From an uncultured Anaeroplasma sp. (GTDB taxonomy: Bacteria > Bacillota_I > Bacilli_A > Acholeplasmatales > Anaeroplasmataceae): 64,000 bases of DNA. The notes under the pieces are model-generated. The model saw nothing but the letters and a program-made list of their open reading frames with translations, made no database searches and was not told the origin of the DNA. Within the stretch, counting starts at the first letter, position 1. The number at the start of each line of letters is the position of its first letter. The translations under genes were made by a program, and so were the position numbers. The stretch is from NCBI GenBank assembly GCA_934216145.1, contig CAKQBG010000002.1, forward strand, positions 1-64,000, in the 5' to 3' direction. Below are positions 36,640 through 46,817 of this stretch, one piece after another.

Positions 36640-36896
36640 AGGTTGATGATTAATTCAGCAATGTGGTATTTTTTGTGAGGGAGGTAAATATATGCACTAT
36701 ATTTACCTATTATTTTATTATAATGATGTTTAAATAAAAAAAGCTCATTTAAAATATTAGTTAATCTTTAAAAATAGTATTCATTTAACAATATATATTC
36801 ATATAATTATATTGTTATCTAGATTTGAAGATTAAACAGATGTTTAACTACTTATTTGTGAGGAGTTAAATAAAGAATTATATCAAGAAAGGTTTG
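36640..36896 (+). promoter_or_regulatory. Long structured leader before block C, with a 13-codon ORF
   Basis: GGGAGG (36679-36684 region) precedes ATG 36692 of a 13-codon ORF ending at 36733 (MHYIYLLFYYNDV). The same bases form an 11-bp perfect stem (36682-36692 with 36698-36708, loop TGCAC) that would hide the ribosome binding site. A related motif, GTGAGGAG then TTAAATA, recurs at 36858-36872 with its own short stem (TTTAACT/AGTTAAA). This looks like an attenuator or leader-peptide control region. I cannot match it to a named riboswitch. Confidence 0.5.
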
Positions 36897-37694
36897 ATGT
36901 TAGTGAATAAAGAAAAGCTAGATTTTTATGGGGCAATAACAATCAATTATAAAGAAAAATATGTATATCAATTCTTTAAAAGATTCTTTGATATTGTATT
37001 ATCCTTAACATCATTATTACTATTTGGTTGGTTTATACTTTTACTTATGATTATAAAAGAGTGTGAAGATATAGGCGTTAAATCTTATAAGCTTGAAATC
37101 ACTGAAAATGAAAAAGGTAAATATCTATCTAAAAATGGTAAGAGATATAATTGTAAGTTAGTTAAAGATCCAAATGGAGTAAAAGATCCTACAGTTAAAG
37201 GAGCTTTATATACATCTAAACGTATTGGTAAAGATGGAAAGGTATTTAATTTTCATAAAATTAGATCTATGTGTCCAGGAGCTGAAGCTATGAAAGCTCA
37301 ATTAGTTGAATATGGAATTAATGAGGCTGATGAGCCAGCTTTCAAATTGAAAGATGATCCAAGAATTACTAAATTTGGTAAATTTATTAGAAAAACTAGT
37401 TTAGATGAGCTTCCACAAATATGGGATATATTTGTTGGAAATATGTCAATAATAGGACCTAGAAGTCCTATTCCTAGTGAGGTTGATAAATATACTAATT
37501 ATCAGAAACAAAGATTTCTAGTTAAAGGTGGACTTCTTTGTTTATGGCAGATTAAACATAATAGAAATGATATTAAGTTTGATGATTGGGTTAAATTAGA
37601 TTTGAAATATATTGAGACTAGATCATTATGGTTAGATTTAAAGATTATATTGAAAGGTGCATGGATGGTTTTATTTGATCATTCGGGGGAATAG
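36897..37694 (+). CDS. Undecaprenyl-phosphate sugar phosphotransferase (short WcaJ-like)
   Basis: The 265-residue monotopic enzyme starts the second repeat unit. One hydrophobic segment (about residues 28-50) is followed by an insertion and the catalytic domain with FHKIRSMCPGAEAM, LRKTSLDELPQ-like FIRKTSLDELPQIWDIF, and GNMSIIGPRSPIP. It is of the polyprenyl glycosylphosphotransferase type without the four N-terminal TMs of WcaJ. ATG 36897 follows GAAAGG closely; GTG 36903 is an alternative start. Confidence 0.9.
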   Translation: MLVNKEKLDFYGAITINYKEKYVYQFFKRFFDIVLSLTSLLLFGWFILLLMIIKECEDIGVKSYKLEITENEKGKYLSKNGKRYNCKLVKDPNGVKDPTVKGALYTSKRIGKDGKVFNFHKIRSMCPGAEAMKAQLVEYGINEADEPAFKLKDDPRITKFGKFIRKTSLDELPQIWDIFVGNMSIIGPRSPIPSEVDKYTNYQKQRFLVKGGLLCLWQIKHNRNDIKFDDWVKLDLKYIETRSLWLDLKIILKGAWMVLFDHSGE

Positions 37695-37697
37695 ACT

Positions 37698-38816
37698 ATG
37701 AAAATTTGTATGATTGGTCACAAAACTGTTCCCTCACGCGATGGTGGTATTGAAATCGTTGTTGAGGAGTTAGCTTCTAGAATGGTAAAAGAAGGTCATG
37801 AGGTAACTTTATATAATCGTAAAAGAAAAAATAATCCATCAAAATTAGAATATAAAGGAATTAAACTTAAAGATATTTTTACCATTGATAAAAAATCTTT
37901 AGATGCAATTGTATATTCATATTTTGCTACTAAAAAAGCAATTAAAGAAGCAAAAAAGGGTGAATTTGATGTAATTCATTTTCATGCTGAAGGTCCTTGT
38001 AATTTCTTATATATGTTTGGAAAATTTGGAACTAAAAAAAGAAATAAAATTCCTAAAGTTATAGTTACAATTCATGGTCTTGATTGGCAAAGAGGTAAAT
38101 GGGGTGGATTTGGTTCTAAAATCATCCTTCGTGGTGAAAAACAAGCTGTTAAAAATGCAGATGAAATTATTGTTTTGAGTGAGAATGTAAGAAACTATTT
38201 TAAAGAAAAATATAATAGAGATACAATATTTATTCCTAATGGAGTATCAAAACCGAATTTACATGAACCTGAATTAATATTAAATAAATGGAATTTAAAG
38301 AAAGATGATTATATTTTATCATTAGCTAGAATGGTTCCAGAAAAAGGAATTCATTATTTAGTTGAGGCATGGAAAAGACTTACAAACGTAGAAAAAAATG
38401 GAAAGAAACTAGTTATTGCTGGTGGTTCTTCTCATTCATCTGATTATTATGAACAAATAAAAAATATGGTAAAAGATGATTCATCTATCATTTTAACAGG
38501 TTTTGTTCAAGGTCAATTGCTAGATGAATTATATAGTAATGCTTATTTATATGTACTACCATCAGATGTTGAGGGTATGCCAATGTCATTACTAGAAGCT
38601 CAAGCATATGGTAATATATGTTTAGTATCAAATATAGATGAAAATATGCAAGTAATTAATGATAAATCATTTACATTTGAAAAATCAAATATTAATGAAT
38701 TATCAAATAAATTAAAAGAAATTATTAGTATGAAGTTAACAACACATAATGAATTTTTTATTAAGTATTCTTGGGATGATGTTGTAAAAAATACAATTGA
38801 TATTTATAAAAAATAA
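37698..38816 (+). CDS. Family 4 glycosyltransferase, rhamnosyltransferase-like
   Basis: The 372-residue GT-B enzyme opens with IGHKTVPSRDGGIEIVVEEL, the form seen in WcaI/rhamnosyltransferase-type proteins that follow an initiating transferase. The C-terminal half has SLARMVPEKGIHYLVEAWK and PSDVEGMPMSLLEAQAYG (EX7E-like). It probably adds the second sugar of the chain. GGGGG precedes ATG 37698. Confidence 0.9.
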   Translation: MKICMIGHKTVPSRDGGIEIVVEELASRMVKEGHEVTLYNRKRKNNPSKLEYKGIKLKDIFTIDKKSLDAIVYSYFATKKAIKEAKKGEFDVIHFHAEGPCNFLYMFGKFGTKKRNKIPKVIVTIHGLDWQRGKWGGFGSKIILRGEKQAVKNADEIIVLSENVRNYFKEKYNRDTIFIPNGVSKPNLHEPELILNKWNLKKDDYILSLARMVPEKGIHYLVEAWKRLTNVEKNGKKLVIAGGSSHSSDYYEQIKNMVKDDSSIILTGFVQGQLLDELYSNAYLYVLPSDVEGMPMSLLEAQAYGNICLVSNIDENMQVINDKSFTFEKSNINELSNKLKEIISMKLTTHNEFFIKYSWDDVVKNTIDIYKK

Positions 38817-38826
38817 GGAGTAATTT

Positions 38827-39813
38827 ATGGGTTTTAAAAGAAAAATAAAGCGTATAACTGAAGAAATAAAAGCTACTTTTAAAATTGCTAAGGTTACTTC
38901 TTTTTCTAAAGCAATAAATACTTTTAAAGGAAAATATGAAATTCAAAAAATGGTAAAAAATGGATATCACGAAACTCCAAAAGCTAAAAAAATACTTTTA
39001 AAGAAACATGATACTATGATTGAATATTTTGAAAAAACATTTGGCGAGTATTTATCCAATTATAATTTTAATGAAAATATTCCCGATGGAAATCCTGAAT
39101 ATTCTAATAATATCTGGATTTGTTGGTGGCAAGGGATAGATAAATCTCCAGAAATTGTTAAGGCGTGTGTAGATTCAATAAAAAAGAATTCAGGTACGCA
39201 CCATGTTGTGATATTAACGGAAGAAAATTATAAAAATTATATTACTTTTCCAGATTGGATTTTAAAAAAAGTAAAAGAAGGAATTATTTCAAAAACAAAT
39301 TTGTCTGATTTATTAAGGTTTTCATTATTAGCTAAGCATGGAGGAATGTGGCTTGATTCTACATTTTTTGCAATTGGAGATTTATCTAAGTATTTTGAAA
39401 ATGATATATGGTCAATTAAAAGGCCGGGTTATTTGCATTGTTCTGTGGCAGGTGGTATGTTTGCAGGCTATTCATTATATTGTAGTTATGAAAATAGGTG
39501 GATGTTTAATGTAATGAGAGATTTTTTTCTCCATTATTGGGAAATTAATAATTTATTGATTGATTATTTATTAGTTGATTATATGGTTGTGTTAGCTCAA
39601 AAACACGATATTAGAATAAAAAATGCATTTGATAGAATAGAAAGTAATAATCCTAATTGTGATAATTTAGAACCTGTATTATTTAAGATTTTCGATTATG
39701 AGTATTGGAAAAAGATATCTTGTGACACTAAACTTTTTAAGTTGACTTGGAAAAAAAATTTTTCTAAAGTTGATTTGAATAGTTTTTATAAAAAAATTAT
39801 TATAAAATTATAA
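38827..39813 (+). CDS. Capsular polysaccharide synthesis protein, GT32-like
   Basis: The 328-residue protein has the WICWWQGIDKSPEIVKAC start and the SDLLRFSLLAKHGGMWLDST segment, whose Asp residues form the DXD-like donor site of capsular glycosyltransferases related to GT32. A paralogue is at 46810. AAGGAG precedes ATG 38827. Confidence 0.87.
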   Translation: MGFKRKIKRITEEIKATFKIAKVTSFSKAINTFKGKYEIQKMVKNGYHETPKAKKILLKKHDTMIEYFEKTFGEYLSNYNFNENIPDGNPEYSNNIWICWWQGIDKSPEIVKACVDSIKKNSGTHHVVILTEENYKNYITFPDWILKKVKEGIISKTNLSDLLRFSLLAKHGGMWLDSTFFAIGDLSKYFENDIWSIKRPGYLHCSVAGGMFAGYSLYCSYENRWMFNVMRDFFLHYWEINNLLIDYLLVDYMVVLAQKHDIRIKNAFDRIESNNPNCDNLEPVLFKIFDYEYWKKISCDTKLFKLTWKKNFSKVDLNSFYKKIIIKL

Positions 39814-39822
39814 GAGGTTTTT

Positions 39823-40932
39823 ATGAAAATATACGTTATTACTAGACATTCAATAATTAATCATGGTTCAATTTTACAAGCTTATGCTACACAAAAATTT
39901 TTTGAAAATCTTGGATATAAGTGTGAGATAATAGATTATGTTAATAGTTTTGAAAAATTTCCTAATTATGCAAAATCATTGTTAAATATTAATGAAAAAT
40001 GGAATAAAGACTTTATACATAGACTTATCTACAAACTTGTGAAATATCCATCATATTATAAAGGATATTTCAAGTTTAAAAAATATAGAAAGAAATTATT
40101 AATTTTGACTAATGAAATAAATTCAATAGAGGATTTAAATCGATTAGATTTTAAAGATGCTATTCTTTGTTCAGGCTCAGATCAACTATGGGGACCATTA
40201 TCTAATGGAAGTTTTGATGATGCATATTTTTTGAATTTTGGAGAAAAAACACCTAAATTTGCTTATTCCTCTAGTGTTGGAAGAAAAGTTGAATTTGATG
40301 ATAGAATAAAAGGATATTTATCAGCATTTAATTTTATTACAACTAGAGAAAAAACATCTACTAATTACATAAAAAGTTTTTATTCAAAAGAGATAGCTAC
40401 TATATATGACCCAACGTTAATGCTAAAAAATGAATTTTGGGAAGATTTTATATCTAATTACAAATTAAATGGTGAGTATATTTTAGTTTATAAAATTCAT
40501 GATAATCCAGAATTTGATTTATTTATAAAAAAGTTCTCAAAAGAAAAAAAATTAAAAATTAGAAGAATTATAAACTCTTATGAGGAATTACTTTTAAGCG
40601 GTAAATCAGAATTTTTAGTAAGCCCACATCGATTTTTGGCATTAATTAAAAATGCTAAGTATGTTTTGACAGATTCATTCCATTGTACTCAATTTTCAAT
40701 AATTTTCAATAAAAATTTTTTGGTATTTTCTCCTGGTGTAACAAATGTTAGAATTAATGATTTTTTAAGTGATCTAAATTTACAATATCGTATTATAGAT
40801 AATCATGAATCTGATAGTACTATTATAGATGAACAAATTGATTATAATATAATCAATAAGAAAATAAATGATAACAGGGAAATATACACTAAATATATTT
40901 ATCAAAATTTAAATAAAATAAAGAGGAATTAG
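39823..40932 (+). CDS. Polysaccharide pyruvyl transferase family protein
   Basis: The 369-residue GT-B-like enzyme adds pyruvate ketals to sugars using phosphoenolpyruvate. The segments NHGSILQAYATQKFFENLGY, ILCSGSDQLWGP and the C-terminal VLTDSFHCTQFSIIF are diagnostic of the family. AAGAGG precedes ATG 39823. The FrhB-like protein at 50401 is a common companion. Confidence 0.92.
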   Translation: MKIYVITRHSIINHGSILQAYATQKFFENLGYKCEIIDYVNSFEKFPNYAKSLLNINEKWNKDFIHRLIYKLVKYPSYYKGYFKFKKYRKKLLILTNEINSIEDLNRLDFKDAILCSGSDQLWGPLSNGSFDDAYFLNFGEKTPKFAYSSSVGRKVEFDDRIKGYLSAFNFITTREKTSTNYIKSFYSKEIATIYDPTLMLKNEFWEDFISNYKLNGEYILVYKIHDNPEFDLFIKKFSKEKKLKIRRIINSYEELLLSGKSEFLVSPHRFLALIKNAKYVLTDSFHCTQFSIIFNKNFLVFSPGVTNVRINDFLSDLNLQYRIIDNHESDSTIIDEQIDYNIINKKINDNREIYTKYIYQNLNKIKRN

Positions 40933-40933
40933 T

Positions 40934-41830
40934 ATGGAAAAAATTACTGTTTTTACTCCATGTTTTAATGCTGCTAAAACAATTAATCGAGTTTATGATA
41001 GTCTATTACAACAAACATATAATAATTTTGAATGGATTATTGTCAATGATGGGTCAATTGATAATAGTTTAGATATGATAAAGAAATTTAAGGCTGAAGG
41101 TAAATTAGATATTAAGATTATAAACCAAGAAAATAGTGGTAAACATATTGCCTTAAATAAAGCATTAGATGTCGCTACGGGATATTTTTTTATTACAATA
41201 GATGCAGATGACGGTATTTTTCCATGGGGATTAGGATTATTTATATCAATGTGGAATTTAATACCTACTAATGAACGAGAAAATTTTTGTGGAATGAAAG
41301 CAAAAAGTTGTGACAATGATACAAATGTATATCGTGGAAAAAATTTTGGTAACAAGGCATGGCTGGATACGGATTTAATCTCATTTAGATTTAAGATGAA
41401 ATTAGATAATTGGGAAATGATCCAAATGATTCGTACTGACATATATAGACAATATAAAAGTCCAGAAATAAAAGGAAGATTCTTTCCAGAGATAATATGT
41501 CAGTATGAGATGGCAAAGAAATACAAGATTAGATTTATAGATTATCCAACAAGAATGTATTATATTAATGGACCATCATTAACTCACTCTAATTATAATA
41601 AATCTAGAGAAAATATATACCTTTGGACATATTTAGTAAATAATTTTGATGGCTTACCTAATTTAAATTTTAAATTATTTACTAAAGCAATTATTGGAAT
41701 GATGCGTGATACAATGTACAATAATAAAAAAAGCGGATTTGATTTTAAATGCATCAAATTAAAGCGTAAAAGATTTTATGCTTACTTGATGTATCCAGTT
41801 GCATTTTGGCTTTATAAAAATGGAAAGTAG
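40934..41830 (+). CDS. Family 2 glycosyltransferase
   Basis: A 298-residue GT-A enzyme with VFTPCFNAAKTINRVYDSLL, VNDGSIDNS and the metal-binding TIDADDGIF. It starts one base after the pyruvyltransferase stop, with AAGAGG upstream. Confidence 0.92.
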   Translation: MEKITVFTPCFNAAKTINRVYDSLLQQTYNNFEWIIVNDGSIDNSLDMIKKFKAEGKLDIKIINQENSGKHIALNKALDVATGYFFITIDADDGIFPWGLGLFISMWNLIPTNERENFCGMKAKSCDNDTNVYRGKNFGNKAWLDTDLISFRFKMKLDNWEMIQMIRTDIYRQYKSPEIKGRFFPEIICQYEMAKKYKIRFIDYPTRMYYINGPSLTHSNYNKSRENIYLWTYLVNNFDGLPNLNFKLFTKAIIGMMRDTMYNNKKSGFDFKCIKLKRKRFYAYLMYPVAFWLYKNGK

Positions 41831-41841
41831 GGAATAAAATT

Positions 41842-43026
41842 ATGGCAGAAGCTAAATTAAATGGTACAGTCATTGTTACATATAGATGTAATGCTAGATG
41901 TTCAATGTGTAATAGATATAAAGCACCATCTAGACAAGATGAAGAAATATCAATTGAAACAATAAAAAAATTACCAAAAATGTATTTTACAAACATAACT
42001 GGTGGAGAACCATTTATTAGAACCGATTTGAAAGATATTGTAAGAGAACTTTACAAAAAATCAGATCGTATTGTAATCTCTACTAATGGATTTTTTACAG
42101 ATAGAATCATTGATTTATGTAATGAATTTCCTAATGTAGGTATTAGAATCTCAATTGAAGGCCTTGAACAAACTAATAATGAAATTAGAGGACTTCCTGA
42201 TGGATTTAATAGAGGTTATACAACATTAAAAAAACTTGTTGAAATGAAACATCCAGATGTTGGCTTTGGTATGACAGTACAGGATAAAAATGCTAAAGAT
42301 CTTGTTCCTTTATATAATTTATCAAATGAAATGGGAATGGAGTTTGCAACGGCATCACTTCATAATTCATTCTATTTCGTAGAAGCAAAGAATATAATTC
42401 ATGATAGAATGATGGTTGCACAAAACTTTGAAGATTTAATAAATAGACTTTTAGCTTCTAAATCACCAAAAAAGTGGTTTAGAGCATATTTCAACCATGG
42501 TTTAATTAATTATATTTTTTCTCAAAAGAGATTATTACCATGTAATATGGCTTTTGATACTTTTTTCATTGATCCATATGGTGATGTAATGCCATGTAAT
42601 GGTACTAAAGATAAAGAAGTTATGGGGAATCTTAATAATCAATCATGGGATGAACTTTGGAATTCATCACAAGCTGAACAAGTTCGTGCCAAAGTTAGAC
42701 ACTGTAATAGAAATTGCTGGATGATTGGATCTGCATCGCCTGCAATTAGAAAGCATATTGTAAAAGTGTCTTGGTGGGTATTTAGACATAAGTTCTTAAG
42801 ATTCTTTAAAAAGAAAAAATACTCAATGTATGAGAATAAAATTGTTAGAGACTTTAGAGATGGTAAGGTCTTAAAAGAAGAATTAGATAAGTTATCTACA
42901 TGTGATATGAATGCAATAATTAACAACGGTTTATCAGATATGTCAAAAGAACAATTAAAGGGCAAAACTGGTGAGGAAATTGTTAATGCGGATGTAAAAT
43001 CTCAAGGATATGTAGAAACTAAATAA
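41842..43026 (+). CDS. Radical SAM/SPASM domain protein
   Basis: The 394-residue iron-sulfur enzyme has the AdoMet cluster motif CNARCSMC (C-x3-C-x2-C) at about residues 18-25, TGGEPF, and a C-terminal SPASM region with Cys in PCNMAFDTFF, GDVMPCNGTKD and VRHCNRNCWM for extra clusters. Such proteins in capsule loci may oxidise or epimerise sugars, but no substrate can be assigned. The tail (about residues 315-394) is basic then acidic and looks like an extra module. Confidence 0.9.
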   Translation: MAEAKLNGTVIVTYRCNARCSMCNRYKAPSRQDEEISIETIKKLPKMYFTNITGGEPFIRTDLKDIVRELYKKSDRIVISTNGFFTDRIIDLCNEFPNVGIRISIEGLEQTNNEIRGLPDGFNRGYTTLKKLVEMKHPDVGFGMTVQDKNAKDLVPLYNLSNEMGMEFATASLHNSFYFVEAKNIIHDRMMVAQNFEDLINRLLASKSPKKWFRAYFNHGLINYIFSQKRLLPCNMAFDTFFIDPYGDVMPCNGTKDKEVMGNLNNQSWDELWNSSQAEQVRAKVRHCNRNCWMIGSASPAIRKHIVKVSWWVFRHKFLRFFKKKKYSMYENKIVRDFRDGKVLKEELDKLSTCDMNAIINNGLSDMSKEQLKGKTGEEIVNADVKSQGYVETK

Positions 43027-43041
43027 AGATGGGTGTTAATT

Positions 43042-44085
43042 ATGCAAAATAGTAAAAATCGATTATTTTATATTGATAATGCAAAAGTTATTGCATGCTT
43101 TAGCGTCGTAATTTATCATTTTGTCTCAAGCCTAATTGAGTCAAGTCTGATTGAAAAAAATTTAATTAATGATTCATTTTTACTATGGCTTAATTCCTTT
43201 CAAGTGATAATATTTTTCTTTTGTAGTGGTTTTTTGTTTAATAAGTATGGTAAAAATGATACTTTATCATCATGGAGGACTAATACATTAAAAAAGGGTC
43301 TTAATCTCTTGGTTCCATATTTAATATTTTCATTTTTTACAATAATCTTAAAAAAATTTGGTAGTAATTATGTAAATAATAATGTTGAAAATCCTTTATA
43401 TTCATTCTTTATATCGCCGATTGCACCTTATTGGTTTTTAATTACTTTATTCATTTTCTTTTTAATTCCAATTCAAAATGATAATGAACTGAATTTATTA
43501 AATATACTTATTAGTATTATATTTGTATTATTCTATGGATTTAATTCATTTTTTTCAATTATTAATTTACCTTCAATTATAAGTTTTTTAATATCAAATT
43601 ATATATGGTTTATTTTGGGATGGTTCTTTAGCAAATACAATTTGGTTGAAAAAATAGAATTAAATAGAATTAGTTATTTTATTTTACTAATATTCTTTAG
43701 CATGTTATTAATTCTTTTCTATTTGAAATTTGAATTATTTACGATTTGTTTTTTAAAACCAATTTTGGGATTTTGTATTGCACTATGTATTTTAATGATT
43801 TTTTACCATTACTTTAATTCTAGAAGTTGGTGGCTTTCTAAATATTATTTTTATGTATTCTTGTTACATACTATATTCGCAGCAGGATTTAGAATTGTGT
43901 TATTTAAATTTGGAGTTTTTAGTTTGTATATACACCTATTCGGACTAGTGGTAAGCACTTGTGGACCATTATTTACCGGTATAATATGTAAAAGAATTAT
44001 TTATCTAGATATAATCTTTTATCCAACAACTACTATTCATATTATAAGGAAGAGGAGAGAAAAAAATAATGAAATCAATATTTAA
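43042..44085 (+). CDS. Acyltransferase family 3 membrane protein
   Basis: The 347-residue protein has about ten membrane segments. FYIDNAKVIACFSVVIYHF with its catalytic His, and FFFCSGFLF, match O-acetyl/acyltransferase family 3 (OafA/WecH-like). It would acetylate or succinylate the polysaccharide. I start it at ATG 43042; an in-frame GTG three codons earlier is possible. It overlaps the next gene by 17 bases. Confidence 0.88.
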   Translation: MQNSKNRLFYIDNAKVIACFSVVIYHFVSSLIESSLIEKNLINDSFLLWLNSFQVIIFFFCSGFLFNKYGKNDTLSSWRTNTLKKGLNLLVPYLIFSFFTIILKKFGSNYVNNNVENPLYSFFISPIAPYWFLITLFIFFLIPIQNDNELNLLNILISIIFVLFYGFNSFFSIINLPSIISFLISNYIWFILGWFFSKYNLVEKIELNRISYFILLIFFSMLLILFYLKFELFTICFLKPILGFCIALCILMIFYHYFNSRSWWLSKYYFYVFLLHTIFAAGFRIVLFKFGVFSLYIHLFGLVVSTCGPLFTGIICKRIIYLDIIFYPTTTIHIIRKRREKNNEINI

Positions 44086-45292
44086 TTACTCAATAAAAAG
44101 TATTATTTTATTTTTATTTACTTTTTTCTTGATTATTTTTGAAATATTTCCTATTTCTACATATTTGGATGAAATAGTAGCAGTATTATCAATTTTGGGA
44201 TTAATTTATATTTTTATAAAAGGAAACATTAAAAAATATGATAAAATTTCATTGGTTTTATTAGCTGTTTTTTTGTTGATTGGTTTTTTTGGGAATTTAT
44301 TTAGTGGAGTATCTAGACCAGTAATGTCGATATTTTTAGATGCTTTTGATAATATTAAAGTTTTCGTAATTTTCTATTATTTTTATTATTCCTTTAAAAG
44401 TGTTAAAATTAGGAATGAATTTATAGATTTAGCTAAATTTCCTGCCATATTATTTATTTGTGTTTCTACAGTGTGTTCACTGATTAGTATTTTTATAAAT
44501 ATTGGTATGTCTTATGGTACTAGATTTGGAATTAATGCATTTACGTTTATTTTCGAAATGCAACATCAATATACAGCTGTTTGTATCTTATGTCTATGTA
44601 TCGTTTCAATATCTAATATTTCATTTAAAAAATTTTTTATTATTTTAGCATTGATCCCTATATTGTTAACAACTAAGGGACCATCTATACTATTTGTTGT
44701 TTTCTTTCTTATATTAATGTTTATTTTTTTTAAAAAATTTAAATTTAACATTTGGACAATTATAATACTTTTTATTCTTACGATATTAATCGGATCTTTT
44801 CAAATTGAAAATTATTTACAAAATCAAGATGCACCTAGATATTTATTTTTCAAATATGCATTTATTGATGCAAATGCACATTTACCTTTTGGATCTGGTT
44901 TTGCAACATTTGGCTCTGATATGGCAGCTAAATATTATTCACCATTATATATCCAATATGGATTTAATTCATTATATGGTATGAGTGAAGCAAATAATGC
45001 CTTTTTAAATGATACCGGACTACCAATGTATATCGGACAATGTGGATATATTGGTACGGCAGTCTTCTTATATTTTTATTATAGAATTTTTAATTTATAT
45101 AATAAAAGTATAAAAAATTATTTAATAAAAGCTTTGTCGTTAACTATTTTAATTGTATTTTTAATTCATTCAGTAGGTGCTGCAATATTAACTAATTCAA
45201 GCTGTGTAATTGCATTTATAGGTTTATCATTATTAAATGAAAAAAAAGATTTTTTGTTTTTAGATAAAGAGGTATTATATGCAAAGCAGTAG
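44069..45292 (+). CDS. O-antigen polymerase/ligase-like membrane protein (second Wzy)
   Basis: The 407-residue protein has about eleven membrane segments and a long outer loop (about 255-310) holding LPFGSGFATFGSDMAAKYYS and a GYIGTAVFLYFYY segment, typical of O-antigen polymerases. AAGAGGAGAG precedes ATG 44069. It overlaps the flippase gene by 14 bases. Confidence 0.82.
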   Translation: MKSIFNYSIKSIILFLFTFFLIIFEIFPISTYLDEIVAVLSILGLIYIFIKGNIKKYDKISLVLLAVFLLIGFFGNLFSGVSRPVMSIFLDAFDNIKVFVIFYYFYYSFKSVKIRNEFIDLAKFPAILFICVSTVCSLISIFINIGMSYGTRFGINAFTFIFEMQHQYTAVCILCLCIVSISNISFKKFFIILALIPILLTTKGPSILFVVFFLILMFIFFKKFKFNIWTIIILFILTILIGSFQIENYLQNQDAPRYLFFKYAFIDANAHLPFGSGFATFGSDMAAKYYSPLYIQYGFNSLYGMSEANNAFLNDTGLPMYIGQCGYIGTAVFLYFYYRIFNLYNKSIKNYLIKALSLTILIVFLIHSVGAAILTNSSCVIAFIGLSLLNEKKDFLFLDKEVLYAKQ

Positions 45293-46817
45293 AACTAGAA
45301 ACGCTGGTAGAAATATTATTTATGGTTTTTTATATAAAATAATTGTTTTATTAATGCCATTTGTTCTACGTACAGTTATCATTAATTATCTTGGAAAAGA
45401 ATATTTAGGCCTAAATACAATGTTTGCTTCTATATTAGAAGTATTAAATATGGCTGAATTAGGTTTTAGTAGTGCAATGGTTTATAGTATGTATAAACCT
45501 GCTGCAGAAAATGATACTGATAAAATAAATGCTTTATTAAATTTTTATAAAAAAGTATATTTGGTTATTGGTATAATTATATTAATATCTGGTTTGATAA
45601 TAATGCCATTTTTGCCAAATTTTATTGCTGATAAATCAATTCCAGGAAATTTAAATGTTTATTTATTATTTTTTATGTATTTATTGTCAATTGTTATTAG
45701 TTATGTAACGGTTGCATATAAAGGCTCTTTGTTTTTGGCATTTCAGCGTGTCGATATTAGTACTAAAATAAATGGTTTTATATTACTTTTTAGATATAGT
45801 ATTCAAATAATACTAATCATTACAACTAAGAATTATTATTTGAATATACTTATGCTTCCTATTTTTCAAATTTTTACAAATCTAATTGTTTATTTTTTCT
45901 TAAAAAAAATGTATCCTGAATATCATTGCAGTGGTAAACTTGATAAAAAAACGAAAAAAAATATAAGAGTTAGGGTTTTTTCTTTGTTCGGACATAAATT
46001 AAGTGATAAAGTATTAACTTCTGTTGATAGTCTTATGATTTCGACATTTCTTGGATTATCAATTTTGGCTATGTTTGATAATTATAATTATATTCAAAGT
46101 TCTGTTGGTGGTTTGATTATTATTATATATACTTCAATATTACCTGGAATAGGGAATAGTGTTGTAAAAGAAAGTATTGAGAAAAATAAAAGAGATTTTA
46201 ATATATTAACATTTACTAATACATGGTTGATAGGATGGGCATCAATTTGTATTTTATGTTTAGTCCAATGGTTCATTGGAAATATATGGTTAGATGAATC
46301 ATTTTTGTTTGGAATTTCAACAGTGATTTTAGTCCCAATTTATTTTTATTCTTACTATATAAGAAGAATTACTCTAACTTATAAAGACGCTCTTGGAATG
46401 TGGAAAGAGGATTGGTTAAAACCGTATATTATTGTTTTATTAAATATTGGTTTGAATTTACTTTTAGTTAATTTGATTGGTATTAATGGAATATTAATTT
46501 CAACAATTTTTATAAACTTTTTTATTGCTTTTCCTTGGGAAAATATTGTGTTGTTTAAGCATTATTTCAAAGAAGGTGTTTTGAAGTATTTTATAAAGCA
46601 AATCATTTATTTGTTTATTTTTGTTGGAATGGGTATTGGCATGTATTTCTTATGTAATATTTTTTCATTTTCATTTTTAAATTTAATTATTGTAGGGTGT
46701 ATGCTAATAATTATTCCTAATTTAGTATTTATATTTATTAATATAAAAAATGAAGATTTTATTATGACAAAAAACTATTTATTTGAAAAAATGAAAAGAA
46801 GGAGAAAAAATGAATAA
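45279..46817 (+). CDS. Second polysaccharide flippase (Wzx-like)
   Basis: The 512-residue protein has about fourteen membrane segments. NIIYGFLYKIIVLLMPFVLR at the N terminus and YLGLNTMFASILEVLNMAELG match the Wzx/polysaccharide export group often annotated in Firmicutes capsule loci. Its sequence is distant from the flippase at 27833, so it was probably acquired with block C. It ends eight bases inside the next gene. Confidence 0.9.
   Translation: MQSSRTRNAGRNIIYGFLYKIIVLLMPFVLRTVIINYLGKEYLGLNTMFASILEVLNMAELGFSSAMVYSMYKPAAENDTDKINALLNFYKKVYLVIGIIILISGLIIMPFLPNFIADKSIPGNLNVYLLFFMYLLSIVISYVTVAYKGSLFLAFQRVDISTKINGFILLFRYSIQIILIITTKNYYLNILMLPIFQIFTNLIVYFFLKKMYPEYHCSGKLDKKTKKNIRVRVFSLFGHKLSDKVLTSVDSLMISTFLGLSILAMFDNYNYIQSSVGGLIIIIYTSILPGIGNSVVKESIEKNKRDFNILTFTNTWLIGWASICILCLVQWFIGNIWLDESFLFGISTVILVPIYFYSYYIRRITLTYKDALGMWKEDWLKPYIIVLLNIGLNLLLVNLIGINGILISTIFINFFIAFPWENIVLFKHYFKEGVLKYFIKQIIYLFIFVGMGIGMYFLCNIFSFSFLNLIIVGCMLIIIPNLVFIFINIKNEDFIMTKNYLFEKMKRRRKNE

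Noticed and set aside
40993-41442. Minus-strand open frame of 149 codons inside the glycosyltransferase at 40934
   Set aside because: It lies opposite a well-supported GT2 gene and has no ribosome binding site or recognisable motif; a shadow frame.
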